From a virus, in the IMG/VR virus record IMGVR_UViG_3300009024_000973, positions 1-45,310 of that record: DNA of 45,310 bases, one strand, 5' to 3'. The notes beneath the pieces were generated by a model, which ran no database searches, was not told where the DNA came from, and saw only the letters and a list, made by a program, of their open reading frames with translations. How positions within the stretch are numbered: position 1 is the stretch's first letter; every line of letters begins with the position of its first letter. Of this stretch, positions 7,963 through 16,648 are shown in pieces. The translations under genes were made by a program, and so were the position numbers.

Positions 7963-8670
7963 ATGGACGGAGAAAATAATTTTTGGCAGGTACCGTATAA
8001 ACACAGTGCATACCATTTTAATAACAATATAAAAGATACTGCGGATGGGCCATGGTTTAAAACTATTGGCAATTTTTACAATCATTACGATATAGAATTA
8101 AATTATCTTCATTCTAAATATATAACATCAAAAAATCCAAACTTAAAGCCAAAAGAAATCACTCCTGAATTTGAACATATAGATTTTATTAACCAGACAA
8201 CAAGACACGTTAACAAAGGTACAGACGCTGAAAAAACTCTGACATGCGTTAATTTTTATGAACGCCCTGATATGTTCCCGAAACTTTACGAATTAGTCCA
8301 TAGCTTTGGTTTAGAGTTTTTCGATAATCCTGAAAATATACCAGGACTGACTGGAAAGTACGGAGTTAAAATACACTATCAAATTCCAGGTAACATGTAT
8401 GTAATGCACATAGACGAGGGGCTGTATAATTTAGATATAGATCACAGTAGATTAGTAAGAATACATGTTATGCTAGAAGATTGGGTTCCTGGGCAGTTTA
8501 TAATTTACGGAAACTATAATTATCAAGACTGGAAGGCGGGTGACGCCCATGTGTTTAGATGGGGTGATACTCCACATGCTACTGCTAACGCCAGCAATGC
8601 GCCACGCCCAATGTTACAACTGACTGGATTGATGACAGAAAAAACACGGAGTATATTAAATGAAGCATAA
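7963..8670 (+). CDS. 2OG-Fe(II) oxygenase-like protein, paralogue 1 of 3
   Basis: The protein (235 aa) has an HxD motif (VMHIDEG), a distal His in TPHATANAS, and an Arg about nine residues later (PRPMLQLTG) that fits 2-oxoglutarate binding. A WKAGDAHVFRW strand lies between. These are the 2-His-1-carboxylate iron ligands of aspartyl/asparaginyl hydroxylase-like oxygenases. No Shine-Dalgarno sequence is seen upstream of the ATG, which agrees with a possibly leaderless transcript. The substrate is unknown; T4-like marine phages often carry several such genes. It overlaps the next gene by 11 bases. Confidence 0.78.
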   Translation: MDGENNFWQVPYKHSAYHFNNNIKDTADGPWFKTIGNFYNHYDIELNYLHSKYITSKNPNLKPKEITPEFEHIDFINQTTRHVNKGTDAEKTLTCVNFYERPDMFPKLYELVHSFGLEFFDNPENIPGLTGKYGVKIHYQIPGNMYVMHIDEGLYNLDIDHSRLVRIHVMLEDWVPGQFIIYGNYNYQDWKAGDAHVFRWGDTPHATANASNAPRPMLQLTGLMTEKTRSILNEA

Positions 8671-9415
8671 TACCAATTGGAAAAAAGAATTACTGCCAGA
8701 CAATACATGTAAAACAGGCAACTGGTATTGTGGTGCTATTAATAGTGAGTACCACTTTGACGAAAATATACAAGATCAACCTGGTGAATGGTTTGATTTG
8801 CTTGGTAGATTTGATCTTGATTTTTCTGCTGAAGTAGAAAGACTGTCCTCATCAATAGGATCTTATGAAGATGACCCAGACTATTACAAAGAAACATATG
8901 AACAGATAGTCGATCTTCATCTAACTAAAAAATCAGGAAGTAAAGACGACTATTCTAAAAGTTATGTATCACTAGCAATGTTTCACGGTTATGGCCATGA
9001 GATGTTCCCGTTAATAAACAAAGTTGCACGATATTTTGATATAGTCATCCCTAAGGGAAAAGAGGCAAATGCAGGATATAGAACTATAATGCAGACCAAT
9101 GGTCAGATGTATAACTTACATGTTGATAATTTATGGGAAATATATCCCGAGGATCCTAGTAAAATTGTGAGAATAACCGTCATGCTTGATAATTGGCACC
9201 CAGGACAATTTTTTATGTATGGTAATTATGTTTATAAAAATTGGAAAGCTGGAGATGTACATATTTTTGACTGGGCCAATGTGCCACACGCTACTGCAAA
9301 TGCCAGCAATATAATGAGACCAAATTTACAAATAACGGGGTTAGCTACTGACCGAACCAGACTGCTACTAAGTCAAATGAATAAAGATACAATAATAAAA
9401 TTAGAGGATTTATAA
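8660..9415 (+). CDS. 2OG-Fe(II) oxygenase-like protein, paralogue 2 of 3
   Basis: This 251-residue paralogue starts with MKHNTNWKKEL, nearly the same as the third copy. It keeps the HVD iron motif (YNLHVDNLW), the strand pair PGQFFMYGNYVYKNWKAG, the distal His in VPHATANAS and a downstream Arg (MRPNLQITG). A central insert (about residues 55-110) is specific to this copy. Its ATG lies within the end of paralogue 1, so the genes are translationally linked. Confidence 0.78.
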   Translation: MKHNTNWKKELLPDNTCKTGNWYCGAINSEYHFDENIQDQPGEWFDLLGRFDLDFSAEVERLSSSIGSYEDDPDYYKETYEQIVDLHLTKKSGSKDDYSKSYVSLAMFHGYGHEMFPLINKVARYFDIVIPKGKEANAGYRTIMQTNGQMYNLHVDNLWEIYPEDPSKIVRITVMLDNWHPGQFFMYGNYVYKNWKAGDVHIFDWANVPHATANASNIMRPNLQITGLATDRTRLLLSQMNKDTIIKLEDL

Positions 9416-9416
9416 A

Positions 9417-10145
9417 ATGAAACATAATACAAATTGGGGAAAGGAATTGCAAGATCCTGTAAACTATAAAAGCAATTGGGATTGGACAGTCGCACACAGT
9501 GAATATCATTTTGACAACAATGTCAATGATGAACTAGGTGACTGGTTTGATATTCTAGGGCGTTTTGAAGGCAATTGGAGTGCAGAACGTGATGCACTAG
9601 TAAAAGCGTGTATGCCTATAAATTGGGAGACTAGAAAATTTTATGGTGACAGGGATGATAAATCTCCAATGCTTGCACAGGAAGAATATGATATTGCTCA
9701 AGGAGGCGGCGACCCTAAAGCATTAATGCTAACAAATATGAGTGATGATCTTGAACAGTTTCCTACCTTATATGCTATGGCAGATTACTTTGGCCTGACA
9801 GGAGAGGGTATTAAAAAACGTGCCCACGTTCAGTTAACTGGACAAATGTTTAATCTACATATTGATAAATTATGGGATCGTTGCCCCGAAGATCCAGAGC
9901 GTGTTGCACGTATTACTATCATGTTGGATGACTGGCAACCAGGGCAGTTTTACATGTATGGTAATTATGTTTATAGTGGCTGGCGTGCTGGCGAAGCACA
10001 TATTTTTGATTGGGCAAACGTTCCACATGCTACTGCTAACGCAAGCAACCATCCACGTTCAACTATCCAAATAACAGGATTAAAAACTGATCGTACACGT
10101 GAAATTATCGCTAACGCATCACGTGATACTATATTTAAACTTTAA
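9417..10145 (+). CDS. 2OG-Fe(II) oxygenase-like protein, paralogue 3 of 3
   Basis: The 242-residue protein carries HID (FNLHIDKLW), PGQFYMYGNYVYSGW, VPHATANAS and a final Arg in PRSTIQITG. Its N terminus MKHNTNWGKEL and most of the core match paralogue 2, so this pair is the younger duplication. The central insert differs from that of paralogue 2, which suggests different substrate loops. It starts 1 base after the previous stop. Confidence 0.78.
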   Translation: MKHNTNWGKELQDPVNYKSNWDWTVAHSEYHFDNNVNDELGDWFDILGRFEGNWSAERDALVKACMPINWETRKFYGDRDDKSPMLAQEEYDIAQGGGDPKALMLTNMSDDLEQFPTLYAMADYFGLTGEGIKKRAHVQLTGQMFNLHIDKLWDRCPEDPERVARITIMLDDWQPGQFYMYGNYVYSGWRAGEAHIFDWANVPHATANASNHPRSTIQITGLKTDRTREIIANASRDTIFKL

Positions 10146-10156
10146 ACAGGAATACA

Positions 10157-11602
10157 ATGTACAAAAACTCCTATATTAAAATGGGGCAATACAATCGTAT
10201 TGCACACATGATCTTCAATGGTTCTTTGATTGGGGACATATCAGATAGAGTAGACTATGTAGCAAAATTGCGCAAAGCATCAGCAATAAATTTAACTAAC
10301 AGTTGTCATCATTTTATTTTCACCGGTGATCATATTAGTAGATTAAATTTGCTATTGCGTAATGCATATGAAATGAATTTTGAACTGGCGGTTATCTGGT
10401 TTGAAGGATCATGGCCATTGAATGATGAGTTTGAGGAACAGCTACTTAATGTATACGATGAAGTGTGGGGCAAAACTGGCTGGCTAGCTGCGGGACATAT
10501 ATTAACAAGACGTCCAATAGAAGACGCTCCTAGATTACATCAACAATGCATTGTTATCAACCTACATGAGTGGAACGCTACTGGGCAGCCTGATATGTTA
10601 ATGGATTGGGACGATGATTTCCCCATGTATACACAAAGTGACAACCATATACACGATGACTATACTCCTACGTTTTTAAAACCAGCGCCAGGCGTCTTTG
10701 CTAGAGGACAGTTAAACGTAGAATATGGCGATCTTCAAACGATTATTCCCATTGCGTTATCAAAAAATTTAATGATACATAACTTGCCCTATAGTGTAAG
10801 AGAACACAAATATTGCTGTTACCCTGATGATGATGTAGAAGATACTGAAAACTGGCTTTTAGATCTTGACTGGGACAAACAAGACGAAGAAATACTTTCT
10901 AATTATTCCACTAATATTATCCCAGAAGATAAAATGGAATTATATGGATTAAAGGTTATGCGAGCATACGTTATGTTTATAACCAATACTGAAAGTATTC
11001 CTGATTTTGAAGAACACAACTTTGAAGTCATGACTGCTCCGTGTAGTGGGTTGCATCAGTTTAAACACATGACTAATTCTAGAAAAACATTGAAGCGTGT
11101 TATATGGACAGACTTCAGTGAGGCTGGAATGTGGTGGACAAAGAATTTATTAGAAAACTGGGATGGTAAAAACTTCCATGAGTTTTATTTAAAATACAGT
11201 CCCTATTTAAAGAAAAACTTTGTTGCGTTTGAAGCTGCAAATTATGATAGAGAGTTAGCAGAGAAATTTGTGAACCATTATAATAGTGAAGAAGAATGGT
11301 TAGATCATTGGAACTGGATACGTTCACTTGATCATAAATTCTTACTTGTTGACTTAGTCAAGGAGTGGGATAAGGTGGTTAGTGAAATAGGTACAGATCA
11401 AACAGTATTCCTACAAGTAAGCAACATATGGCAATATGAAACAAATTATTTAAATACCCCGCATCATCAAGCGCAGGCATCTTTTATTAATTTGATTAAT
11501 GAATTGTTAAAAACAAATAAGGACGTATACTTATCTGGTGACTCACCAAATGGAATTTTTTACAATTACCAGAACATGAAAGAAGTTATCAGCATACTTT
11601 AG
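10157..11602 (+). CDS. Large conserved-looking protein of unknown function, 481 aa
   Basis: CAGGA precedes the ATG by 8 bases. I do not recognise a family with confidence. The first 170 residues contain alternating strands and helices (HHFIFTGDH, ELAVIWFEG, IVINLHEWN). The C-terminal half has KRVIWTDFSEAGMWW, ENWDGKNFHEF and TVFLQVSNIW, which could be a Rossmann-like fold. There are no signal peptide or membrane segments. It follows the oxygenases in the same direction and may be part of the same transcript. Its last 14 bases overlap the end of the convergent minus-strand gene. Confidence 0.7.
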   Translation: MYKNSYIKMGQYNRIAHMIFNGSLIGDISDRVDYVAKLRKASAINLTNSCHHFIFTGDHISRLNLLLRNAYEMNFELAVIWFEGSWPLNDEFEEQLLNVYDEVWGKTGWLAAGHILTRRPIEDAPRLHQQCIVINLHEWNATGQPDMLMDWDDDFPMYTQSDNHIHDDYTPTFLKPAPGVFARGQLNVEYGDLQTIIPIALSKNLMIHNLPYSVREHKYCCYPDDDVEDTENWLLDLDWDKQDEEILSNYSTNIIPEDKMELYGLKVMRAYVMFITNTESIPDFEEHNFEVMTAPCSGLHQFKHMTNSRKTLKRVIWTDFSEAGMWWTKNLLENWDGKNFHEFYLKYSPYLKKNFVAFEAANYDRELAEKFVNHYNSEEEWLDHWNWIRSLDHKFLLVDLVKEWDKVVSEIGTDQTVFLQVSNIWQYETNYLNTPHHQAQASFINLINELLKTNKDVYLSGDSPNGIFYNYQNMKEVISIL

Positions 11603-12290
11603 ACGTCATGTCTCTCATGTAGCTGTTCCATAATCCTTCATAATCTTGACCATAGACTTCATTGAAAGGTCCGCCGTTAGTAAAGTGTATACCATTGGGA
11701 GGAGTGTCCAAGTAATTGTATTCTCCAACCAACCAATTCCAGCTCATAGGTAGTGTGCCAAGCTCACCAGCATCCTCTTTTAACCATTCGAACCTATGCA
11801 ACCATTGCGGACTTCTGTTGCTTACATTCATTGGAGTAAGTTGCCGTGTGCTTGGGTGTTCGTTATTAAAAATAATTAAACTACTCCAGTTCTTTTTAGG
11901 AAATGTAAGCTGTGGTTCACCATAGAATTTTGTATCTTTCTTAGGAGTATATTCTAGATGTTTTACGCAGTAAGCAGCCCGCTTCTTATATCCACGTTGA
12001 AACTTGACAAGGTTAAATAATTCATGTATATCAGCAGTAAACAGAAAATCACTGTCTACAAACATACTCCATCCCTTGTAGTCACACAAGTATGGTGCCA
12101 AAAATCTACAATACGTAAATTCGGTACTACTGGGATCACCGTCACGTCTGAAGTAATCGCCTGACAGAACGAGGTCGTCTCGCTTTAAATGTGTAATGTC
12201 AAGTTCACCGCTACTGTTAGCACGTAAACTATATTCGCACACCTTGCTCGCTATCTGTTGTTTACTATCCCATCCTATAAAAATTTTCAT
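11589..12290 (-). CDS. GT8-like glycosyltransferase
   Basis: The start at 12290 (MKIFIGWDSKQ) is preferred to one nine codons upstream because AAGGA lies 8 bases before it. The protein (233 aa) has a GWDSKQ opening typical of nucleotide-sugar-binding GT-A enzymes, a DxD motif in FVDSDFLFTADIHEL that would bind a metal and the UDP-sugar, and later WLVGEYNYLDTPP and IHFTNGGPF, where GT8 enzymes place their metal-binding His. It probably transfers a hexose to an unknown glycan, protein or base. It is one of two minus-strand genes between plus-strand blocks. Confidence 0.72.
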   Translation of the reverse strand: MKIFIGWDSKQQIASKVCEYSLRANSSGELDITHLKRDDLVLSGDYFRRDGDPSSTEFTYCRFLAPYLCDYKGWSMFVDSDFLFTADIHELFNLVKFQRGYKKRAAYCVKHLEYTPKKDTKFYGEPQLTFPKKNWSSLIIFNNEHPSTRQLTPMNVSNRSPQWLHRFEWLKEDAGELGTLPMSWNWLVGEYNYLDTPPNGIHFTNGGPFNEVYGQDYEGLWNSYMRDMTSKVC

Positions 12291-12291
12291 A

Positions 12292-13263
12292 TTAAATATC
12301 CTTGTATTCAAGAGCAAACGTCATTGAAAAATTTGTATCATATTTCCAATCAGTGTCTATTAAACTCTTTGGAAAATTATTGTATGAATCAGGTATCCAT
12401 AGTACTTTGTTTTGTATAACTTTTCTAGTAAATCGTTTGTCAATCATCCAGAACACATCATCAGACTCAAAATATATTTCTTCAAGTAGATGCTTTTCGT
12501 GTTCCATTTTTAATCTATGTATACTGTCGCGGTAGCTTATATGCTTTACGCTGAATGGAACAAAACTTCTGCGTTCCCTACGTGCTTGTTTTAGTAGTAA
12601 GTCAGACGAGAATCTTGCAAACGCATCAAAGTGGTCAGTGTCGCAACGAAATCCTTCTGTAGTAAAATCAACACCGCCATATTCAAATACAAAACTTGGA
12701 TCACCGGCCATTGGAAAAATGTCCACAAACTCCTCCATCGTTTCTAGTCTACGATGAGGATAATGCTTGTGCCAGGGGTCTGGATCTATTTCTGGATACC
12801 ATACATAAAATACCCTTACTGTTTCAATAGGATCAAGCAATAGCATGGCATATTTTTTGTCGCTACCAGGATGACAATGGTAGCTTTCAATAGTTTTATG
12901 TAGTTGCGCCGGTGACTGCTGACCATTGCGGCGGATGTCTTGCATTAACCATGCTACTTTAAACAATTGATAGCATACATAATTATCTTCACTGACATAC
13001 TGATACCAATCGTTTTGAGTACTGTGATCAATAAAAAATCTACGAGTTTCTTCACCAACACTGCGATAATGCTCAATAATCTCACTGAGCCCTCCCATTA
13101 CACTTGTGTTGTAATAATCAATACAGTCTTTATCAAACAATCCCAATAATTGTTTGCTGCCTATTTCAAAGTAAACTATCTCTGCTCTATTAGTGGTGTT
13201 CATCCAATCCCAAAATCTTTCAAGATTATAGAGATTGCGATCTGAAACGTTTGACAAATTCAT
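12292..13263 (-). CDS. Unknown protein, 323 aa
   Basis: The ATG at 13263 has AGG about 7 bases upstream. The stop lies one base before the GT8-like start, so the two form a minus-strand operon. The sequence is soluble and rich in aromatic, His and acidic residues (YHCHPGSDKK, WYPEIDPDPWHKHYPHRR, YFESDDVFWMIDKRF). No family is recognised. Given the partner, a role in glycan synthesis or recognition is possible but only by context. Confidence 0.65.
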   Translation of the reverse strand: MNLSNVSDRNLYNLERFWDWMNTTNRAEIVYFEIGSKQLLGLFDKDCIDYYNTSVMGGLSEIIEHYRSVGEETRRFFIDHSTQNDWYQYVSEDNYVCYQLFKVAWLMQDIRRNGQQSPAQLHKTIESYHCHPGSDKKYAMLLLDPIETVRVFYVWYPEIDPDPWHKHYPHRRLETMEEFVDIFPMAGDPSFVFEYGGVDFTTEGFRCDTDHFDAFARFSSDLLLKQARRERRSFVPFSVKHISYRDSIHRLKMEHEKHLLEEIYFESDDVFWMIDKRFTRKVIQNKVLWIPDSYNNFPKSLIDTDWKYDTNFSMTFALEYKDI

Positions 13264-13282
13264 TAAGTACCTGTATACTAGC

Positions 13283-13290
13283 GATAAATA
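13283..13290 (+). promoter_or_regulatory. Candidate late promoter GATAAATA in the divergent gap
   Basis: This exact octamer recurs twice at 42122-42142. It lies 42 bases before the gene at 13332. On the opposite strand AATAAATA reads at 13309 to 13302 towards the gene starting at 13263, so the 68-base gap may hold two overlapping divergent late promoters. Confidence 0.45.
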
Positions 13291-13331
13291 TTATTATATA
13301 TTATTTATTTCCCAAAATTGAGAGGATTTTT

Positions 13332-14036
13332 ATGCTAGACGTATTCATGCTGACATACGGCGAGCCAGAGGCTGACGATAACTTTGCTATTCTACTTGAG
13401 AAAGCCCCACACGCCCAACGCATTGACAATGTAAAAGGGCTGCTAGAAGCACACAAAGCGGCAGCGGAGGCTAGTCGCACTCGCTACTTTTATGTGTGCG
13501 ATGCTGACGCAGTTATCAGTGAAAATTTTTCGTTTAAGTTTGAGCCAGACGACCGCCGTGAAGCCTATCCAGGGGTACCAGAAACGGAATGTGTTTTCAC
13601 ATACCGCAGCCATAACCCTATTAATGACCTTATATATGGATATGGCGCTGTTAAGTTGTTCCCCAAAAAGAACTTGTTGGACTGTAAAGAATTTAAGGTA
13701 GACATGACCACTAGTATTGGTGCAAAGTTTGTGCCTAAGTTTGAGATAAGTAATATTACACAATTTAACACTGATCCATTTAATGCATGGCGCAGTGCTT
13801 TCCGCGAGTGTACAAAGCTAGCCAGCAATATTATTGATAACAATAAACAGGTGGATGACGCATATCGTTTGGAAGTCTGGTGTACACGTGGCGAGAACAG
13901 ACGATTTGGCGAGTATGCACTACTAGGCGCACAACAGGGTCGTGAATTTGGTGAACACTATAAAGATAATAAAAATGCCCTGCGTAAGATTAACGATTGG
14001 GATTGGTTAAAGGAACAATACGATGCTACAGTCTGA
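13332..14036 (+). CDS. Glycosyltransferase-like protein (GT-A type)
   Basis: The start at 13332 is chosen over the longer frame from 13251 because GAGGA lies 6-10 bases upstream and the longer N terminus would run into the divergent promoter gap. The 234-residue product begins with a strand (LDVFMLTYGEPEADDNF) and has YFYVCDADAVIS, a DxD-like motif at the end of a strand, as in GT2/GT-A enzymes. IYGYGAVKLFPKKNLLD and a WCTRGENRRFGEYALLGAQQG-like region follow (cut here as CTRGENRRF and YALLGAQQG). Donor and acceptor are unknown. It overlaps the next gene by 14 bases. Confidence 0.6.
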   Translation: MLDVFMLTYGEPEADDNFAILLEKAPHAQRIDNVKGLLEAHKAAAEASRTRYFYVCDADAVISENFSFKFEPDDRREAYPGVPETECVFTYRSHNPINDLIYGYGAVKLFPKKNLLDCKEFKVDMTTSIGAKFVPKFEISNITQFNTDPFNAWRSAFRECTKLASNIIDNNKQVDDAYRLEVWCTRGENRRFGEYALLGAQQGREFGEHYKDNKNALRKINDWDWLKEQYDATV

Positions 14037-15048
14037 TTTTGTACATCGCCACGCCTGGATGAAAGGCTTGCATGAATATTATGCAGGCACTGAATACGAG
14101 GCTGACTACGAGTTGCTATATAAATCACTGTATCACGACAATGCATATCGTCGTCGTGACTTGTTACTGCGTATTCATGAAAAAGTACCAACGGGTGAAC
14201 TATGGAGCGGTGAAAGAACGCTAAAGAGCTTCTATAACACAATCATACACAAAGACATGCCAGAGTATGATGTAAAAGAACGATTGCTTATTGGTCTGAT
14301 CAGTATGTTTATCGGTGACAAGTATACAGCACGCCTATACAACTTGATGACTTATTTTGAAAGTGAGGCCGCAGCCCCTGACATGAATGACTTTTTTAGT
14401 CGTGGGCAAGTTAAAAGCAAAAAGTGGTTGATTGAGGAATTATCAAAGGTAGTATCAGGTAGACAGCTAGGCAACGTAGCAGTATACGGAGCATGGTACA
14501 ATTTCCTCGCACATATGCTTTTTGAAAACTTTGATATTGAGCGCATGTATTCAATTGATATTGATGGCAGTGTACGAGAACCTGCTGACAGAATGTACAA
14601 GGAATATCTGTCAGGCAGTAAGTTCAAATCCGTTACAGCAGATGTATCAAAACTATTCTGGCCGGCCGCTGGTACATTGTATATGATTGATCGTGACAAG
14701 TATGATTCAGATTACAAATCATACATGGAAAAAAATTATGAGAAGGTCAAGCAGTATCAGATCGATATGGAAAAAGTTAAACTAAGTTTTGGTCACAAAG
14801 AAGTTGGCCCAGTTGATATTGTTATTAACACAAGTTGTGAACACATGGACAATAGTTGGTTCTATAAAATACCTGACGGCACAGTAGTAGTTCTACATAC
14901 TAATGACTACTTTGACAATCCGCAACACGTTAACTGTGCTATGGATTTGCAACAAGTAATTGATAGATATAAAATGTCCAAAGTGCTATATGCTGGAGAA
15001 CTTGACACTGAAATGTACAATAGGTTTATGCTAATTGGAGTTAAATGA
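14023..15048 (+). CDS. Probable class I methyltransferase-like protein
   Basis: The 341-residue protein has a helical N-terminal half and a Rossmann-like C-terminal half: GNVAVYGAWYNFLAHML as a motif I equivalent near residue 150, MYSIDIDGSV with an acidic residue at the end of strand 2, and VDIVINTSCEHMD as a motif IV-like strand. Motif I is not a standard GxGxG, so SAM use is inferred. The target is unknown. Confidence 0.5.
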   Translation: MLQSDFVHRHAWMKGLHEYYAGTEYEADYELLYKSLYHDNAYRRRDLLLRIHEKVPTGELWSGERTLKSFYNTIIHKDMPEYDVKERLLIGLISMFIGDKYTARLYNLMTYFESEAAAPDMNDFFSRGQVKSKKWLIEELSKVVSGRQLGNVAVYGAWYNFLAHMLFENFDIERMYSIDIDGSVREPADRMYKEYLSGSKFKSVTADVSKLFWPAAGTLYMIDRDKYDSDYKSYMEKNYEKVKQYQIDMEKVKLSFGHKEVGPVDIVINTSCEHMDNSWFYKIPDGTVVVLHTNDYFDNPQHVNCAMDLQQVIDRYKMSKVLYAGELDTEMYNRFMLIGVK

Positions 15049-15332
15049 TGACAACACGAGTTTATATTGATTATAGGATGGCTGATATTATAGCACTAGC
15101 ACAGGGCGCTAGATATAATATGGGATCAGACATTGGCCAATTTAACTTGGTAATATGTTGTCATTACATTGGGGATAACTTGTGTGCCGCTGGATTAAAA
15201 TATGGCATTGACTACTGGTTTGATTGTAGCTATATGCGTCCAGATGGTAGCAGGTATATGAAATATATTTTTAAAGACGAAGGTACTGCAATGTTTGCAA
15301 AATTAAAAGGAATAACTGTAGATGACTACTGA
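15045..15332 (+). CDS. Hypothetical protein, 95 aa
   Basis: A compact protein with two Cys in VICCHYIG and a mixed alpha/beta look. The start overlaps the previous stop (ATGA). It probably belongs to the same operon as the genes around it. No domain is recognised. Confidence 0.6.
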   Translation: MMTTRVYIDYRMADIIALAQGARYNMGSDIGQFNLVICCHYIGDNLCAAGLKYGIDYWFDCSYMRPDGSRYMKYIFKDEGTAMFAKLKGITVDDY

Positions 15333-15594
15333 TGATGAATATGTGGAACTGACGCTAGCTGACTTAGAGAAGATGCTAGACGACATGGATACACGCCAAC
15401 TACAAAAAGAAGCAGCACGTGCATTGACCACAATGGAAGCTGACAACAACAGTATCTACAAATTTAATAGTGTCGCTCGTCACAATAGTTTACTTTGGTA
15501 CAAAGCGGTTGTTACACATTATATTAGTGAATGGGGAGGCTTCCCTAGCGAAGTTGGCCCAGGCGCCGAAGTTAAACTGGTACTTGATAATTGA
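15322..15594 (+). CDS. Hypothetical acidic protein, 90 aa
   Basis: It overlaps the previous gene by 11 bases. The N-terminal half is acidic and helical (LTLADLEKMLDDMD), possibly a short coiled coil. The C-terminal half is aromatic (HNSLLWYKAVVTHYISEW). No family assignment. Confidence 0.6.
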   Translation: MTTDDEYVELTLADLEKMLDDMDTRQLQKEAARALTTMEADNNSIYKFNSVARHNSLLWYKAVVTHYISEWGGFPSEVGPGAEVKLVLDN

Positions 15595-15947
15595 TTGAAT
15601 TACTAATACAAAACATAACATACGTTGCATATCGTTTAGCGATAACTGCAAACTTAATCAAATTTATTAATCGCTATGTAACATATTATGTTGCCGTGGT
15701 TATAGCAGCGCAAATCAGCTATTACTATGATAACATTATACTTGGCTGGATGTGGCATGACGAAGCCCTGCCAGATTTATATACTTTCCTAGTAGGAGAG
15801 TTCTGGTATACATTGCGTGTTATTGCTGCATGGTTTGTTATCAAGCAACTGTGGAATTGGCTAGGGCATTATTACTGGGCAGTGTTTATTGGCGCAGAGT
15901 TGACATTCATCGTTGACAAATTTATCATTGGATGGGTTTGGGGATGA
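15591..15947 (+). CDS. Small integral membrane protein, 118 aa
   Basis: Translation probably starts at TTG 15591, overlapping the previous stop (TTGA). Three to four hydrophobic segments are present. The segment around YYVAVVIAAQISYYYDNIILGW and the later WAVFIGAELTFIVDKFIIGW resemble each other (compare YDNIILGW with VDKFIIGW), so the protein may be an internal duplication of a two-helix unit. Location is probably the inner membrane. Function unknown. Confidence 0.65.
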   Translation: MIELLIQNITYVAYRLAITANLIKFINRYVTYYVAVVIAAQISYYYDNIILGWMWHDEALPDLYTFLVGEFWYTLRVIAAWFVIKQLWNWLGHYYWAVFIGAELTFIVDKFIIGWVWG

Positions 15948-16648
15948 TAGAGTACAAGGAACCTCTTCCACCTGCCAATACCATCGTTTTGTTTAACGGC
16001 GGCGCTGGCGGCAATTTCTTGGCAACAATGATAATAGAACATGTTTTTGGTCTAAAATACCTTAATGAGGGAAAGACAACGGGCAATGATAGAAATGAGT
16101 ATTTCAATAGAAATCCCAAATTTGTCGTTGAACGACATTTGAATCTATTTTTTAAAGTAGAAACAGGTGATAAGTTCGGTGAAGAAAAATTTTCATTAAG
16201 TAGATATCGAGAAATATTGCGTACATATAAACACACGAAGTTTATAATGATACTGTCTGCAGAATACATTTGGTTAACAAAACTATTAATGGATGCAAAA
16301 GTAAATATTTCTCCTAACTTTGAGATATTTGAAAAGAGAATGAGGTATACGCAACCAAAAAACGCATGGTGGTATAAAGACTTCAGAAGAATAAATCGAC
16401 ATTATAACTTTTTTTTAAAACAATTAAAGAGACACGGGATTCAAGTCTTGGCAGTAACATATAAAGAATTGTTTTTAGATATTAATAAAAAAACTATTAA
16501 AGACATAATAGAATTTTGTGTGTCAGTTAGTGATAAGAACACAGAGGAAACATTGTATAATAAGTTTATCAATTATAAACAAAAAAACGAAAACCTGCTT
16601 GTTGATTATCTACAATTGCCAGACGACTGGAGTATAGACAGTGTATAA
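15944..16648 (+). CDS. P-loop / sulfotransferase-like protein
   Basis: ATG 15944 overlaps the previous stop (ATGA) and is preferred to ATG 15932. The N terminus has a Gly-rich loop after a strand (IVLFNGGAGGNFLATMI), where a Walker A Lys is replaced by Asn, as in the proteins at 4645 and 35123. The rest is basic and rich in Lys and aromatic residues, with FIMILSAEYIWLTKLLM as a second strand-helix unit. Codon use is more AT-rich than in its neighbours. Function unknown; a sulfotransferase-like fold is the best guess. Confidence 0.5.
   Translation: MIEYKEPLPPANTIVLFNGGAGGNFLATMIIEHVFGLKYLNEGKTTGNDRNEYFNRNPKFVVERHLNLFFKVETGDKFGEEKFSLSRYREILRTYKHTKFIMILSAEYIWLTKLLMDAKVNISPNFEIFEKRMRYTQPKNAWWYKDFRRINRHYNFFLKQLKRHGIQVLAVTYKELFLDINKKTIKDIIEFCVSVSDKNTEETLYNKFINYKQKNENLLVDYLQLPDDWSIDSV

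Noticed and set aside
14630-14645. GTTCAAATCC-like tRNA T-loop
   Set aside because: It is inside a coding gene with no matching acceptor stem or anticodon arm. No tRNA was found in the window.
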